64,000 bases of DNA from Vitis vinifera (GCF_030704535.1 NC_081821.1:77001-141000); one strand, 5' to 3'; counted from the stretch's first letter, positions 1 through 13,659 are shown. The notes: generated from the letters alone by a model not told the origin. Numbers and translations: made by a program.

Positions 1-1
1 C

Positions 2-634
2 TTGGGCTATCCTGAAGAGCCCCGTCTTGAGAGGCGCCGCCATTGCCGAGAGGACTTCTCTCTCGACAAATGGCATCACTTGGTAGCCTACTTTGCACCT
101 CAGGGAGCCCCAGCTGTACATGCACCTCCAGAGCTACCCCGAGATGAGCAGATACCTCAGGCCCAGCAGGATGAGATTCTCACAGAGACACCACCTCCTG
201 CCCCTGCAGCACACCCCTCAGTGCACATGCCCGAGGCTATACATTCTACCTCCCCTATCACTCAGGGTGCTCCACCAGTCGTGCCAGCTACCCCAACACC
301 TCCTCCTTCATCTGAGCCCACTGTCACCATTTCTCTTACGGAATTCAGAGGCTTAGAGCGTTCATTACGGACACTGAGCACTGCTCAGGATTCTATTATC
401 CACCAGATGGCCACTATTCGGGCACACCAGGATCAGATCATTGCTACTCAGGCCCAGCATACCACGATCCTTCATCAGATTCAGCAGCATCTGAGTATGC
501 AGACACCTTTTGGGCATGATAGGTCTGCACCATCCGAGCCTCTAGTACGAGATGAGGAGAGCTTGCCAGCTGAGCAGCCTATACCCGAGGAGGACATCAG
601 AGCAGAGCCATCACATGACCCCACTCATATCTGA
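2..634 (+). CDS. C-terminal part of a retroelement-carried 'putative plant transposon protein' ORF
   Basis: The frame is open from the window edge for 210 codons, so the true start is probably to the left. The product is rich in Pro, Glu and Gln. A Pro-rich linker (residues about 40-105) is followed by a His/Gln-rich heptad-like stretch (about 110-165, LRTLSTAQDSIIHQM) that should form a coiled coil, and then an acidic tail. The same plan (globular N-terminus, Pro-rich linker, coiled coil, Pro-rich tail) is seen in the minus-strand ORF at 23102-24541. I know this type from grape repeats as the Transposase_32-like family. Its biochemical role is unknown; a structural or Gag-like role is only a guess. 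Confidence 0.55.
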   Translation: MGYPEEPRLERRRHCREDFSLDKWHHLVAYFAPQGAPAVHAPPELPRDEQIPQAQQDEILTETPPPAPAAHPSVHMPEAIHSTSPITQGAPPVVPATPTPPPSSEPTVTISLTEFRGLERSLRTLSTAQDSIIHQMATIRAHQDQIIATQAQHTTILHQIQQHLSMQTPFGHDRSAPSEPLVRDEESLPAEQPIPEEDIRAEPSHDPTHI

Positions 635-758
635 TTTTTTTTTTTTTTTTTTTTTTTTACTTTATATATTAGACTTGTAAATCCCAGCTTTTGCATGTGT
701 TATAAACTGGGATTGGAAATAGTACTTGAAATCATACATTGTATATTTCTTTTCCAAG

Positions 759-838
<80 letters not shown>
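635..838. repeat. poly-T run and (TA)n microsatellite
   Basis: An approximately 24-base T run directly follows the ORF stop. A near-perfect TA microsatellite of about 78 bp occupies 761-838. It lies inside the retroelement spacer and is likely length-polymorphic. Confidence 0.95.
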
Positions 839-840
<2 letters not shown>

Positions 841-2012
841 TTTTTGATTATATTCCCTTTTCTCATTACTCTTTTGTCCTTGGAACATGTGGTTTAAGGT
901 ACTCCATACCTCCTTTACACTCAGACTTTGTCTCACTCAGGAGGTACCACTTCCTCCCTTTATTTTTAATCGCTTTTGAAACATTGGGGACAATGTTCAA
1001 CTTGGTTGGGGGGGAGAATTGAGAAAGGAAGTTTTGTTGTCAATATTAAGTTATTTTGGTATTTTAGTTGATTTTTGCTTAAAATTTAAAATTTTTAAAA
1101 GTTTTTTGAATCATTCTCTCTGGTTGTTAAAGATAATTTCTCAAAAATAAAATAGGATAAGTCGAGTTTTAACTTAATTATTTAAGTCTTAGAGTTTGTT
1201 TTATGCTTTCAAAGTTGATAATCTATTGAAGCCTCTTTGATTTTGAACTTTCTTCTTCCATTTCGAGCTTTACACACACTGCACATTAGATCCCGGATTT
1301 AAGATGTAAAACTTTCTCACTTTCTAAGCTTAGGAAAATTTTGACTTGGTTTATTACTTAACCTCTTTTTAATAGTGTTGGGACACCTCATAAAGACCAA
1401 TGAGTCTTAGATAAAGACCAATGAGTCTTAGAAAAAGAAAAAGAGAATAAGCTTCTATTCTTTCCTTGAAACCTAAGTATGATCCGAAGGGGTGGCGAAA
1501 GCCTTTAAAGCCCGATGCCCTAAACCTTGATTGGTTGGGAGTCATCGATCCTCTGCTTGCTACATAGGTGAATTGGTTAAGTTTAGTGAGTAAAAAGAAT
1601 TGTGAATAAGAAGGTGCGTTCCTAACCTATTAAGAGTTGATTAATTTTGCCAATGTTTGAGAAAAGCTTAGGTTGGAAAGAGAGGATAGTTGTACATACT
1701 ATATCCGGAAGCTAATCTCATTAACACTTAGCTTATTATGGAAGAGTTTGATTTGAAACCTTGAGAGTAGAGATTCTTTTGATACTTAATTGCATAATCT
1801 CCACTCTTTGTACTTTTTGTTTAAGTTTAAGCTTTGACAACTCCTATTGCATTTTGAATCTTCATATCTTTAGTTCACCAGGAGAGATGTGTTTGGATAT
1901 CAGTCATGCCACTCAATTATTTTTTGGAATGAATTGCATGACTTCTTTTATGTATATTATTACGTTTGCTTAGTTTTTCTCTCCTTAATTGCTAAGGGAC
2001 TAGCAATATGTC

Positions 2013-2024
2013 GGTTGGGGGGAG
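2013..2024 (+). other. polypurine tract before the 3' LTR
   Basis: The sequence GGTTGGGGGGAG abuts the TGATTACTAC start of the LTR. This is the expected position for the plus-strand primer of an LTR retroelement. A similar G-rich tract lies about 1 kb upstream (1003-1016). Confidence 0.7.
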
Positions 2025-3680
2025 TGATTACTACTCAAAACATGCTATTTAGTAGCTTGTAATAAGCTCTTTTAAACACCATTGAGTAGTAATTATTACC
2101 TTTTAACTCAATTAACATATTAGGGACCTTTGCAATCGTTTCTAACAAATGTGTTAAGTTTTGGTGCTTTTTGATAGCTTTATGCTCACCAAAGCAATTT
2201 AAGAATGAGGGAGAGCTATTTATAGTTCAGGGCAAAGCTTTTGAAAGCTTAAATTTATGAAGAAACCAAGCTTTGGAGCCTCATAATCCTTTGCCTTAAT
2301 AGTTCAAAGTATGCAAGGAGAGAATAATGGAGAAGAGGAAAACAGGGTGATGAAAATAGGGGACACAGCTGCAGTCTTTCATTGCACTTTTGGAGCACTT
2401 CCCGAAGTCCAATTTTTACGTTCTACATACCATTTCAAAGCTCAGAAAGTCAAGAAGCCAATGGTTCAAACCACGTATGATTTGGAGTTGAAATGAGGAA
2501 GATATGGACTTCGGAAGACAACTACATCAAGCTGAGGGACAATTTCGCACACCACTGTTTAAGATGCGAAATCCTCAGTCCACTGTGCGAGAATTTCGCA
2601 CACCTCAAACCAAAGTGCGAAATTGGAACTCAGTGTGCGAAAATTGGATATTTTTGCCGACTCTTTTTTCTTCTGATATTTTTGTGTTTAAATTTCCATT
2701 TTCTCCTTGTATTCAACCAACCATGTAATTCCTTAGCTAGGAAGTATCCAAGGAAGGGTAAAACTACCTTCCTATATAAATTCTCTTGTAATCACTGAAA
2801 AGATATCATCTTTTTGGGGAGCTTTCTCCAGGAGACCAACTTATGTAACTTTGTTATACAGAGATCTCTTTTGTTTATTTTCTCTCTTCTATTTTCTATT
2901 TTCTTGCAAGCCAAACACCCTCTGAGGATGTTTTCCCAGAGGATGAGAGGCTAAACAACAGTTTCTTGGATTAAAGGAAGCTAGGTGAAAAGTCCAGATT
3001 AAAAGGTGGAAAGTTTCCGTGCATTAAATTCAGGTAGTTGGAGTCCATAAATGGTTTTTAAAGCCAAGGTTTTGCCTTAAATCCCTTCGAATCACTTTGA
3101 CTGGCCAATACATGGTAAGCTTAAGGTCTCTGTGGATGCTTATTGCTAGATCCATATCAGTCCATTAGTTATCATGTACGAGCCATTGGAAAGTGATTCA
3201 AGGTGATAGCCCATAGTGTCTTAAGCCATTAATGGACCTTGACTACCATCTCTAGTGACTTTTTATGGATTAAAACTTCATTGTCAAACCTATACCGGTT
3301 CGGGAAATAACTATAGGTTAAATCCCCAATGCGAGGAGAAAAATCCGGAATTTTCCACTTTGCATCTGGAACTTGAACCTAGCAACCTTTAGCTCCGGGA
3401 GACTTTCTTTCTTACACTTTTTACTTAGTTCTATGTGAGTTTAGTTTAAATCACCACTTTCAAAACAATTTTATTTTCTTTTAAATTTCAAGTTTGTGCT
3501 AAAGGAAATCATCAGAATCAATTTCTAATTTAGAGTCTATCATTGGTAGAGTGAAAACCCATCCCTGAGTTCGACCCTAGAACTGCTATACTATAGTAGC
3601 TTTGCTACGCCAGTATAAGGTCATAGGTTTTATAAATGTTTTTGATTAAAAGATCCGGCTGGGAAGGCAAGCGAGAATCA
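2025..3680 (+). mobile_element. 3' LTR of the TGATTACTAC retroelement family
   Basis: The LTR is about 1.66 kb. It starts TGATTACTAC and probably ends GCGAGAATCA, so it has TG...CA ends. It shares blocks with the solo LTRs at 42070 and 49781: the segment around GCAGTC...GGAGCACTTCCCGAAGTCC, the region of repeated TGCGAAA / TTTCGCA motifs (2545-2640), the CCAAACACCCTCTGAGGA block, and the CTATAGTAGCTT block near the end. The right boundary is inferred from the CA dinucleotide and from length, not from a second copy of the same element. Confidence 0.75.
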
Positions 3681-4009
3681 ATAAGTCTTCTCTAATACAC
3701 CTATTTTATTATCTCTAGCTTATTTATTTTATTATGCAAAGGAAAACGGTGAAAAATCGACATCTTACAAGTTAGGAAAACCTTCCAACTAAAAACATAA
3801 AGCCAAGTTAGTCTCGAAATAAAGACTCTTACTCATAAACTAGCAAAAAATAAACATGGTAAGTTGATATTTGGTAGTCCTTATCACCTACAAATAGGAT
3901 AATAAAAGAGAAAGACACTCAAACCTAATCAACAAACATCAAACCTAACAAAGGTGTACAAATCTCTAAAGAGTTGCATCATCACCAACCAAGCCCTTGA
4001 TAGCCAAGG
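3681..4009. other. AT-rich flank, no gene seen
   Basis: This short AT-rich flank of the retroelement has no open frame of note and no recognisable repeat. Confidence 0.6.
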
Positions 4010-5130
<1,121 letters not shown>

Positions 5131-6659
5131 TTCATGTTAACAGTTACATTATGTATTTCCCAAGCAATTTCGACTATAACATTTAAAACTATCTTAGCAC
5201 CAACTTAACTCTTTTGACATCTCTATCATATTAGTATACTTAGCATCAAACAACTAAGTACAAACAAAAAGCTAAAGGAGGCTAATGACAAGAAAAAAAA
5301 CTACTTCAAAGGTCATATTTGGGCTAGCCCCCATCCTCAAACTTGAGCTAAATCTACTAGGAACTATCCCATAGAACTCTTGGCACAACTATAAAAACCA
5401 AATTAAACTCAAAGCAAATGTCTCCACACCAACTTTCAATCAAGCTCAAATAAACTTCTCACTCTAATATGACTACCAAACTAGGCCTGGGAAAACTCAA
5501 CATCTCTATAAAACTATTTGACTAGAGATGATTCATTAAAAACAAATAACTTAGCCTTTCAAGCCCGCTTTTTCAAAAGAAAAACTAACACAAGAAACCA
5601 TCGCTTAGATAACCACCATTTCTTGATATTATTTTCTTAAGAAATTGTGTCCACTCTTCAAGTCCTTCGTCTAAAAGAAGTGGAGGTTTGGGGTATTGAA
5701 GACACAAAAAATCACCTCACCTATGAGTAAGGTCCTTCACAAGAAACGACGTTTAGAACCAACCTCCTTTCCTACCTAATGCTGAAAAGAAGTCTTCAAC
5801 CACTTTTGACAGCTTGTGGTAGAGTGTTGCAATGGCATAGGAAAAAAAGCTTGCTTCTCCATGTAAAGAGTGCTTATAAAAAAGACATAGGCAACAAAGA
5901 AAGGGGAAATCCTTGTCTTGGCAAAATCCTTCTCAATATTTCCTCTTTGTATCTAGTTAATGATGGAATAAAAATTTAGTTATTTATGAAGAATTTGAGT
6001 TTCTTCAATATCAATTGCAATATGAACAAGATATATTTCAAAGTACTAACTATTGCCCAACTTGAAATGTTTTTGCTAGTAAAGGGAATTAGAACAAACA
6101 AACTTTTACTTATAAGAGAAATTAGAATAAGCAATGCAGTTAAGAAGTACTTTGGACCATAAAATAAGGAATTTTCCATGAAAATAATCATTTTTGAAAA
6201 AAAAATTACAATCTAAATTACTTTTGAAAATATTCATTAAATTAGTCTTTTGACCCCATCACCCCTATTTCGTTATTTATTTGTTTGTTTATGTTAATAT
6301 AATAATCATTAATTATAGTTTCCACATACAAAAAATAATAAAATAATATATGAGTGTTACTTTGGCTCCCACTGATTTGATGTATATTTCTAAAGTAATA
6401 TAGATTTAGATTTTTTTTTTCTTTCTCAAAAAGTGACTTTTATTACAAATCAAATAAAACAAAAGAGTTATTTGATTAAAACGATATTTAAAAATCTAAT
6501 TTTAGAAATTTAATTTTTTATTATTTATTTATTATTATTATTATTTTTTGTAAAATTATTTTTTATTTTAAAATTTATATATAAATACTTGAAATGATAA
6601 AAAAAATTTAACATTAGAATGGATTATTTCATCTTTAAACGGATTAAATCTACGGCGAA
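5131..6659. other. AT-rich non-coding stretch
   Basis: No gene was recognised. Short open frames near 5779-5979 and 5976-6191 show no family resemblance and no splice context. From 6230 onward the sequence is very AT-rich with TTA-type simple repeats (6525-6550). Confidence 0.6.
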
Positions 6660-7199
6660 ACTAGAGTCGATGACTATACCAGTCTCGTGGAAACCACGGT
6701 CGAGGACTATACTCTCTAATTTTGAGGCTCGGTACACTAGTAGAAGTAGCAGCCGTTAAATACTTAAAATGTATATAAGAAGGAAAAGTCTACAATACCT
6801 CCTTCGGTACCATGCCTCCATTTTTTTTCATCCATTGGATGAAAATGATTAAATCTCAGCCATCCAAAATGAAAAAGAAAAAAAAAAATTTCAAAAAAAA
6901 TTCTCCCGGGTACCTTCCCCTCCCGTTCTCTCCCCCATTCGGCATCCTTTTCCCCTTTTTCCCCCCTAATTTGCTCTCTTGCTCTCTTCTCCTCCATCTC
7001 ACGCATCCTCCATAAGCCAACTTCCTCAGCTCACCCGTTTCTCGCCCCTCCATAGTTGGGTGTCTCGCGCATCCTCCATAGCCGACTTCCTCAGCTCACC
7101 CATTTCCCGGTCTCATCTTTGTTTGCCGACTTCCTCCATAGCTCACCCATTTCCCGCTGTCATCTTTGTTTTCTCTCCCTTTTCCCGTTTTTCTCTCCA

Positions 7200-7504
7200 C
7201 TGATTGTCCACAGTTGGGTGAAGACAACGGTCGGCTTCAACCGGGCCAACCTCTTCGAGGCCGACATCGTAGACCTTATCAAAGACGTCTCCACAGCTAG
7301 GTGGAGACCACCTTCGCCGTCAGCCGGGATCAAAGACGTCTTCACAGGTGGGTGGAGACCACCATCGCCGTGAACCGGGCCAACCTCCTCCAAGTCGACG
7401 TCTTGACCTCATCAAAGAAGTCTCCCTCAAGGACCGCGAGCTCAGGATTGTGGGCGAGGTCGGTGCCAAGATCCGAGTCTTAGACTTCATTTCTCCCGAT
7501 GTCC
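7200..7504 (+). pseudogene. GC-rich exon-like fragment with internal duplication, unrecognised
   Basis: This patch is much richer in G+C than its surroundings. It contains two to three imperfect copies of a unit with CCGGGCCAACCTC / GTGGAGACCACC words. The last part reads as a continuous peptide (…KDRELRIVGEVGAKIRVLDF) and stops at a plausible splice donor (CAG/GTCAGC). I do not recognise the protein. It could be a first exon of the downstream Ulp1-type gene or a host-gene fragment picked up by the Mutator-like element. The preceding 6810-7190 is C/T-rich and promoter- or leader-like. Confidence 0.35.
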
Positions 7505-7510
7505 AGGTCA

Positions 7511-8220
7511 GCTATTTTTTCTGCTAGATTCTTCTTCTCGAAGATTTTATGTAAATTTTCTGAATTTTTGCTTTCTCTCCCCCCTACCCCTGCATTTTGT
7601 CACACGGAGAATTTCTGTGGAATCTTCATAACCCTTGTGTTTTCTTCATATTTTATATTTTGTTTAAGAGGTGTAAGGGGGTGTTTTCAGGTTCTAAATT
7701 TAATGGTTTAAAAACCCGAATTGAAGACGTAGCTGGAAGAAGAAGAAGAGGACGTGTAGTACTAAGGAAAAGAAAGCTAAGAATGACACAATTGTTTGTT
7801 ACTCAAAAGGCGCTTGTATCCTAATTATTTGGCGAGTTCTATATAAAGGGAAAAAAATGTGAGTAGTAATTATGTGTTTTACAATATTGTGTCCATTATA
7901 TTTCATGTTTTTTGTTAGATTTATGGATTGATTACATTATAGAAAAAGAGTGTGGTTAGATTATTGAACATTGAAAAAAATTTGTATGTTAATTTTGTCA
8001 TCATTTTAAATGTAAAGATATTTAGGGAGGATGTTGTAGTTGTAATGGTATTTGTATTTTAATTGGCATTTGGTTGGTTGTAGTAAGATATAAAAATAAA
8101 ATTTATTGAAATGTGAAAAAAAACTTATGTTGAGATAATGTGGTGGTGAATGTATGTTTGATTTATTATATTTGAAATCATATTATAAAAATTGACTTAA
8201 ATGCTTTGATTTAATTTTTA
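7511..8220. other. spacer upstream of the HMG-like exons
   Basis: Mostly AT-rich intron-like DNA. A short stretch at 7690-7790 encodes a very basic peptide (RRRRGRVVLRKRKLR) after a plausible acceptor. It could be an exon with a nuclear-localisation signal, but there is no further support. Confidence 0.3.
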
Positions 8221-8636
8221 GGAGCGAATGCGATGGTCTTGAAGTTGTTAGAAATCCAAAGAGGCCTATCGGCGCTTGGATACATTACTAGTAAGGGAAA
8301 ATAGAAATATGTAAAATAATATGTTTTTTAATTTATTTTTTGTGGTTGTTATTGTTAAATTTGTTTGAAATTGTTTTGTAGTAACGATCAATTAGCCATG
8401 ATGAAAGAGAAGGACAAATGAGTGAAGATAAATGATGATATAAGGAGTAATTTTGCTACGTCTAATATAATTACATTTTAAAATAAGAATTTAAATTATG
8501 TGAGCAATTAATGTAGTTGAGGAAAAAATTGGGCATCAAGTGGAATGCACTTTCAAAAGTAGAAAAAGAAAATTTCATGGCAAAGTCCAAAGAAAGTTCA
8601 AAACAATATTCACTTCAAAAGGGTGTGGTTCCAAAG
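8221..8636 (+). pseudogene. HMG-box-like exons upstream of the Ulp1-type gene
   Basis: Three exon-like pieces read as parts of an HMG box. 8221-8290 after an acceptor encodes NPKRPIGAWIHY, like the PKRP.SA start of an HMG box. 8381-8460 encodes LAMMKEKDK, then a TGA, then VKINDD. 8517-8636 between TAG and GGTAAT encodes LGIKWNALSKVEKENFMAKS, which matches the helix 2/3 signature KW..LS..EK..F.AK of plant HMGB proteins. The in-frame TGA in the middle piece makes the assembly broken. If the exons join the downstream frame, the product would be an HMG-box / mobile-domain / Ulp1 fusion. Splicing is inferred, not shown. Confidence 0.45.
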
Positions 8637-8734
8637 GTAATTTTTTTTTGTAATGAATATTTAATTTCTTTACTTATGTATTTGTTGGAAATTATATTAA
8701 TGTAAACATGTTTGATATTTGTGTATCTTTTCAG

Positions 8735-11700
8735 TTATATCTTCAGACTCGATGCTCCCCCGAGCGAGTTATTAGAGTGATTGAAAATTTAGAACCAAAG
8801 CAAAAGGCAGCCATAGAAGAAATAGGATTTGGTAGCCTCTTGCAACTTCGATGTAGGAAAATTGATCATGGGTTATGTCTTTGGTTGATAAATAGTTTTA
8901 ATCTGAACACTTATATGTTACAGTTGTATAATACTTGTATCAAATTATCCCCCATTGATGTTGAATTTATTATGGGATTGAGGGCAAGAGGGTTCAAGAT
9001 TGGCATGAACAAAGATGTTGGTCATAAGAATGATTTATGTAAAAAATATTGTGATAAAAAAGGGCGATTGCCATTAGTGATGTTAGAAAATCAAATTAGG
9101 GAGGATAAAGAGGGTGGGAACGATTTTAAAGTTCGTTTTGTATTATTTGTGTTGGGTGCATTATTGTGCCCAACAATGAAGCTTTTTGTGAATCGCTCTT
9201 TCTTACATCTTGTGGAAGACATCGATTCAATAAAGAAGATGAATTGGGCAGAATTTGTGTTGTCCTATCTTGTGCACGGGATTGAAGAGTTTAAGAAGAA
9301 ACAACAAAGTGGGGTTTACGGTTACTTATTGTTTTTAATGGTAATTAATTTACATCATAGTGAAATACGATTTTGTTTTAATATAATTTATGAACTAACT
9401 ATATATCTATGTCAAATATACTCGTAGTTATTCTACCACGAGCATATATCCTTTGAAGAGAAATTCCTACTGCTATATACTCGACCTTCTCCTCGGATTA
9501 CTGCTTGGGGAGATGATGAAGTATTGGACAGGAAACGAAGATTGAAAAAACTTGGTGGATATGCAAATGAGAATGTAAGTTATAGTTTTGAAAGTCGTTT
9601 ACTATTGATTTAAGTTTTTAGTGATTTAAAATCTGATATGTATTATATTTTGATGAATATATTGTAGCTCAAAATATGGGTGATAGAAAATGAGATAAGG
9701 GATTGCGTTGATGGAAATGCAACGACAATGGCGAGTGAGAATGAGGACGATGAGAAATTTGTATCCAATCTGAACAAAGATGTTATTAAACGAGTAAGTG
9801 TTTTACAATATTCATCGTGACTATCTATATTAGCATTGAACCTTTGTATTATGATGTTATTAATCACGTTCGTATATATCACTAGGTTGATGGTGGGAAC
9901 TTAATGGAGATGGATAAAACCTTTCAACAATTAAAGACACATCTACTTGATATGGCTTATGGTGCAAGTAGTAGTAGTTGTGATAAAATTTTGGCTAAAT
10001 TTGAGGAGAATTATACTCAAGTGAAAGGTCTCTTCCTTAGGTCAAGCGGAAAACCTTTGAGAATGCACGAGGAAGGAACGAAGAATGACATGCTCTCATG
10101 CGAGAGAAGTTTGGAAGATACGAACAATATGAATGTGAATGAACATTATCTTCACACTTTGTCAAATGAGAAGTTATGCACCGAGGACTTGAATGAAAAG
10201 AATGAAGATGCATGTGCTACATCAATTGAAGTGCATATCATTCCAGACGAAAATGAAAATATTTTACCACTTCCAATCAAAAGGAGTAGAAGAGATTATG
10301 GAAAGGTATGTATCATATAAAAGAAAAAATTATTTTCTTTACAACTACTTAACCATTACATAGTAAATAGATGTATGTTACTGACATTTTCCATATTAGG
10401 AACCATTACGAGCACTATGTGGTTATCCTAATCATGTCATGAAAACACGTTCATCAAGGGAGAGGAAACCAAGTAAATTCAAGGTCTCCCCGTTTGTACA
10501 GAAATCAAGGAAGATGGTAAAACGTGAAGCATCAGAGGTATAATACAAATAGTTTAATATCATTGTTCTTATTTTTTGATACTTAACATATGTAGTTAAT
10601 AATTATGTCTTGTTTTCGAATTAGTCAATCCCCATGTCCATTCGTGAAGACGTGGTGGATACTCAATCATTCAATGTACTTCAATCTCTTGTCGCTGATT
10701 ATGTTTTCAATAAAGCGTTGTCAAAAAGGTTTGTCGCGTCTAGAACATTCATAGATGTGTTGTTACAATTTTAGCCTTCATATGCTTCCAATTTACTGAA
10801 GTTTGTTTGAACATATTATTATTTTAGTGAGCTTCTTGTTGACTTTGGTCATGAACATGGAGTTCGTGGAGATTTTGCATGCTTACGTCCTAGACAAAAT
10901 TTGATGGATGTTGTAAGTACCTACTTCATTTATATCAAATGCATCCTATATTAGTTAAATAAATTTATTGAAGTTATTGTTCAACAACAGGTAATAAATT
11001 TAGAAGCCTCAAAGCTAAATTATTTTGAAAGACAATTCATAGGCATACGAAGTATAAGATGCTATCTTCCTACGACATTTTCAGTAAGCTCATATTTCTC
11101 TTGTTGTTTACTTACATATTAAGTACAATATAGTAATGTTCGTATTATGTTTTCTTATTAGCAAATGATTTTGTGCGGGAGTCCTCATCCTGTTTTCGAT
11201 AGAAAAACATCCATCGTGAGTAAGTACATTAGTGAATTGGATGATTGCGAGAAGGTTAGTAATTATTTCTAATGTTTAATTGCATATATGAAATTTAGAA
11301 TAGATATTGTTTTCACCTATAATATAGTAGATTTTTTTTTGCCCCAACTCATATATATTGTTTTTCTAACTTTACAGCTATTTATTCCAATGCATGACGA
11401 ATGCCCTGGTCATTGGTATTTGTGCGTCATTGACTTCAAAAACTCTTATACCCAAATTTTGGACTCATTACGATCGAAGAATCGAGACAAGTTCCGGTTT
11501 CAGAGTGTCAAAACAGTGGTATGCTTCCATGTTTATATTTTTCTTCTATTCTATTTTTTCCTCTTCCATATTTATTAACAGTTTCATAATAAATTAGGTT
11601 GAATTTTGTCAAACGTTCTTCAAACTGTATGACATAGGGAAAAATGTCTTCCAATTCTCCATTGATTAGGCTCCTTCGATTCCGACCCAAGAGAATGGGT

Positions 11701-12007
11701 TAGTATGAATACATAACGGACATTACTATTCTTTTCCTGAGGTATAATTAGACAAGCATTGAATAAGTTGTTTTGCTTTTCTTTTCTCTTTCTTAGGTGG
11801 GACTATGGAGTGCATGTCATTAGACATATGCAGAGATTCAAAAATGGTGATCCGATGACGAGCTCCGACTTTTGTAATTCTATGAAAATACGTCGAGAAA
11901 TAGCATGTGATTTAGTTTTACACGAGGGAAATAGAGAAAAACAAACCATTGTGGCTATTGTTTGTACAAAGACGTCGACACGAGCAATGAAAAAATTATT
12001 ATTATGA
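8735..12007 (+). pseudogene. plant-mobile-domain / Ulp1 (C48) cysteine protease gene of a MULE, broken
   Basis: A multi-exon gene. Likely exons are 8735-9340, 9428-9574, 9668-9793, 9886-10305, 10400-10537, 10625-10728, 10828-10912, 10991-11083, 11162-11254, 11378-11518, 11598-11698 and 11797-12007, each with GT/AG borders. Exon 1 resembles the helical domain that precedes Ulp1 in transposon proteins (LSPIDVEFIMGLRARG). The exon at 11378 carries the catalytic His (CPGHWYLCVIDF) and Asp (ILDS). The last exon carries WDYGVHVIRH where the family has a Cys: Tyr codon at 11804-11806. There is also an in-frame TAG at 11667-11669, where a Trp is usual. Family members cleave SUMO-like modifiers; this copy should be inactive. 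Confidence 0.7.
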
Positions 12008-12289
12008 TATTTTTTATTTTTCAAATATTTATCATTTCCATATCCACATATCGTCATGTTTATTGGGAAGTTGTGAGCTTCGATGACCATACATTATTAA
12101 TGATTAAGCCCATTTTATTTCAATATCCAAATACTCTTCTTTCAATATGGTCGTCAAAATGAAATTGTAATATATTGATATCATTCATGTTCGACATGTG
12201 TGATTTTGTACGATCTTTAACCTAATCAGATCTGTAAATATTCATTTATCTATGCTAACAATATATAGTTAGTACATTACTACACTGGT

Positions 12290-12935
12290 TGACGAATGCC
12301 GTTCAGCCGGTAAGAACCAGTCCAACGATTTATCTATGTCCACTTTTCATAGGCATACGCATTATTCGTATCGGTTGAGAACATTCCTCATATTTTCAGT
12401 TGTGGAAAGTGGTTGATCAATGAAGAAATTGTCTCAACCGGTTGACGAATGATTTGACCAGTGGGAATCGATTGACAAATATAACAAATTGGTTGAGGAA
12501 TTTGCTCAATCGGTTCATGGTTTTTTAACCAATGGCAACCGGGTGAAGATGGGCATCAACCGGTTGAGGAATTTCCTCAACCGGTTGCGTATATTGTTAA
12601 TCAACTTCAACCGGTCGATCACGTCTCGAACCGGTCGACCGACTTGGCACACCCGGTTGAGCAACCGGTTGAGCCATTTTTGACCAGTGGCTACCGGCTG
12701 AGGAATTTCCTCGACCGGTTGATAAATTTTCTCAACCGGTATCCACTGGTAAAAAAAATCCTCAACCGGTTGATGCACATTTGTTCAACCGGTTGAGGAT
12801 TTGTTTAACCAGTAGCTACCAGTTGAGGAATTTTCTCAACCGGTTGAGGTAAATCCTCATCCGTTAGCCACTGGTCTATAATGCCTCAACCGGTTGAAGA
12901 ATTTCCTCAACCGGTTGCCTCCTGCAATGCTATTG
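12290..12935. repeat. CCGGTTGA-rich palindromic array
   Basis: About 650 bp are built from words such as CAACCGGTTGAGGAA and its reverse complement, with CCAGTGGCTACCGG and CCGGTCGACC variants. Adjacent copies alternate in orientation, so much of the array can fold into hairpins. Open frames here are translations of the repeat and not genes. A second array lies at 16958-17222. Position suggests a subterminal or internal repeat of the Mutator-like segment. Confidence 0.85.
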
Positions 12936-13659
12936 TGCACAAAAAGGGTATGATGTGAGTTGTACCAATAACTTTTCACTATGGAAACATTCGACAATGT
13001 ACCATTAAGTTCAATTATAAGGTTTGAAATTGATGGAAACTGGCATTACAATTTACCTAACTACGATTTACCCATTTTGAGTAAAATCACTAAATTTACC
13101 TATTTCATGTGAATTACATCATATTGATTACTTTCCTATAGTTAACTCATAACCACCTAATTGTCAAACTTTAACCACAATTGAATTTAATTAAATCCGC
13201 ATAATTAACCGTTTTTTTCGACATGATATAAATGAATCGGTTTCTCCATTTACCAATCATTTTATCCCTTGTTATCAATTAAATTATAAATGTAGAGGAT
13301 ATTGCATTCTATCAATCAACTTGACTCTTGATCAAAATTCAAACTTTTCATTAAATAGTTAAGTTAAAAGTACACATTAGTGGAAGTGATAACGTCAACT
13401 AATATAAATACTGATTTAATACCTACCATCCCTTACTCCGCTAAGGAATAAAAAAAAGGTTGCATATCCTTTTCATTTGGATATTTGTTTGGATCCCCAC
13501 CTTCACATGGTGTTGACATACTTTGTTCATGTTGCTGAAATCCTGCTATCTGCACATGCACATTTCATTGTTTTTTTCAGCTATCCAATTCCATTCCAAT
13601 TAATTAAACCTAATCATTAAATAATGCATAGCTGAAATTCATGTCAAAAGTGTTTCTTC
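12936..13659. other. AT-rich spacer between the two MULE genes
   Basis: No gene or clear repeat was seen between the array and the last exons of the minus-strand transposase gene. Confidence 0.5.

Larger units (their letters stand above)
1..3680 (+). mobile_element. 3' part of an LTR retroelement (accessory ORF, spacer, PPT, 3' LTR)
   Basis: The window opens inside an LTR retroelement. In order it holds the end of an accessory ORF (2-634), a poly-T run and TA microsatellite, a G-rich purine stretch near 1003-1016, about 1 kb of non-coding spacer, a second purine tract at 2013-2024, and a long LTR. The LTR matches the two solo LTRs at 42070 and 49781 in its start (TGATTACTAC) and in several internal blocks, which places all three in one family. 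Protease, RT and integrase are not visible, so it is either a non-autonomous element or one whose pol lies left of the window. The 5' LTR is outside. Confidence 0.75.

Noticed and set aside
12489..12778. Opposing open frames rich in Asn-Arg-Leu
   Set aside because: They translate the CCGGTTGA array in both directions; no independent support.
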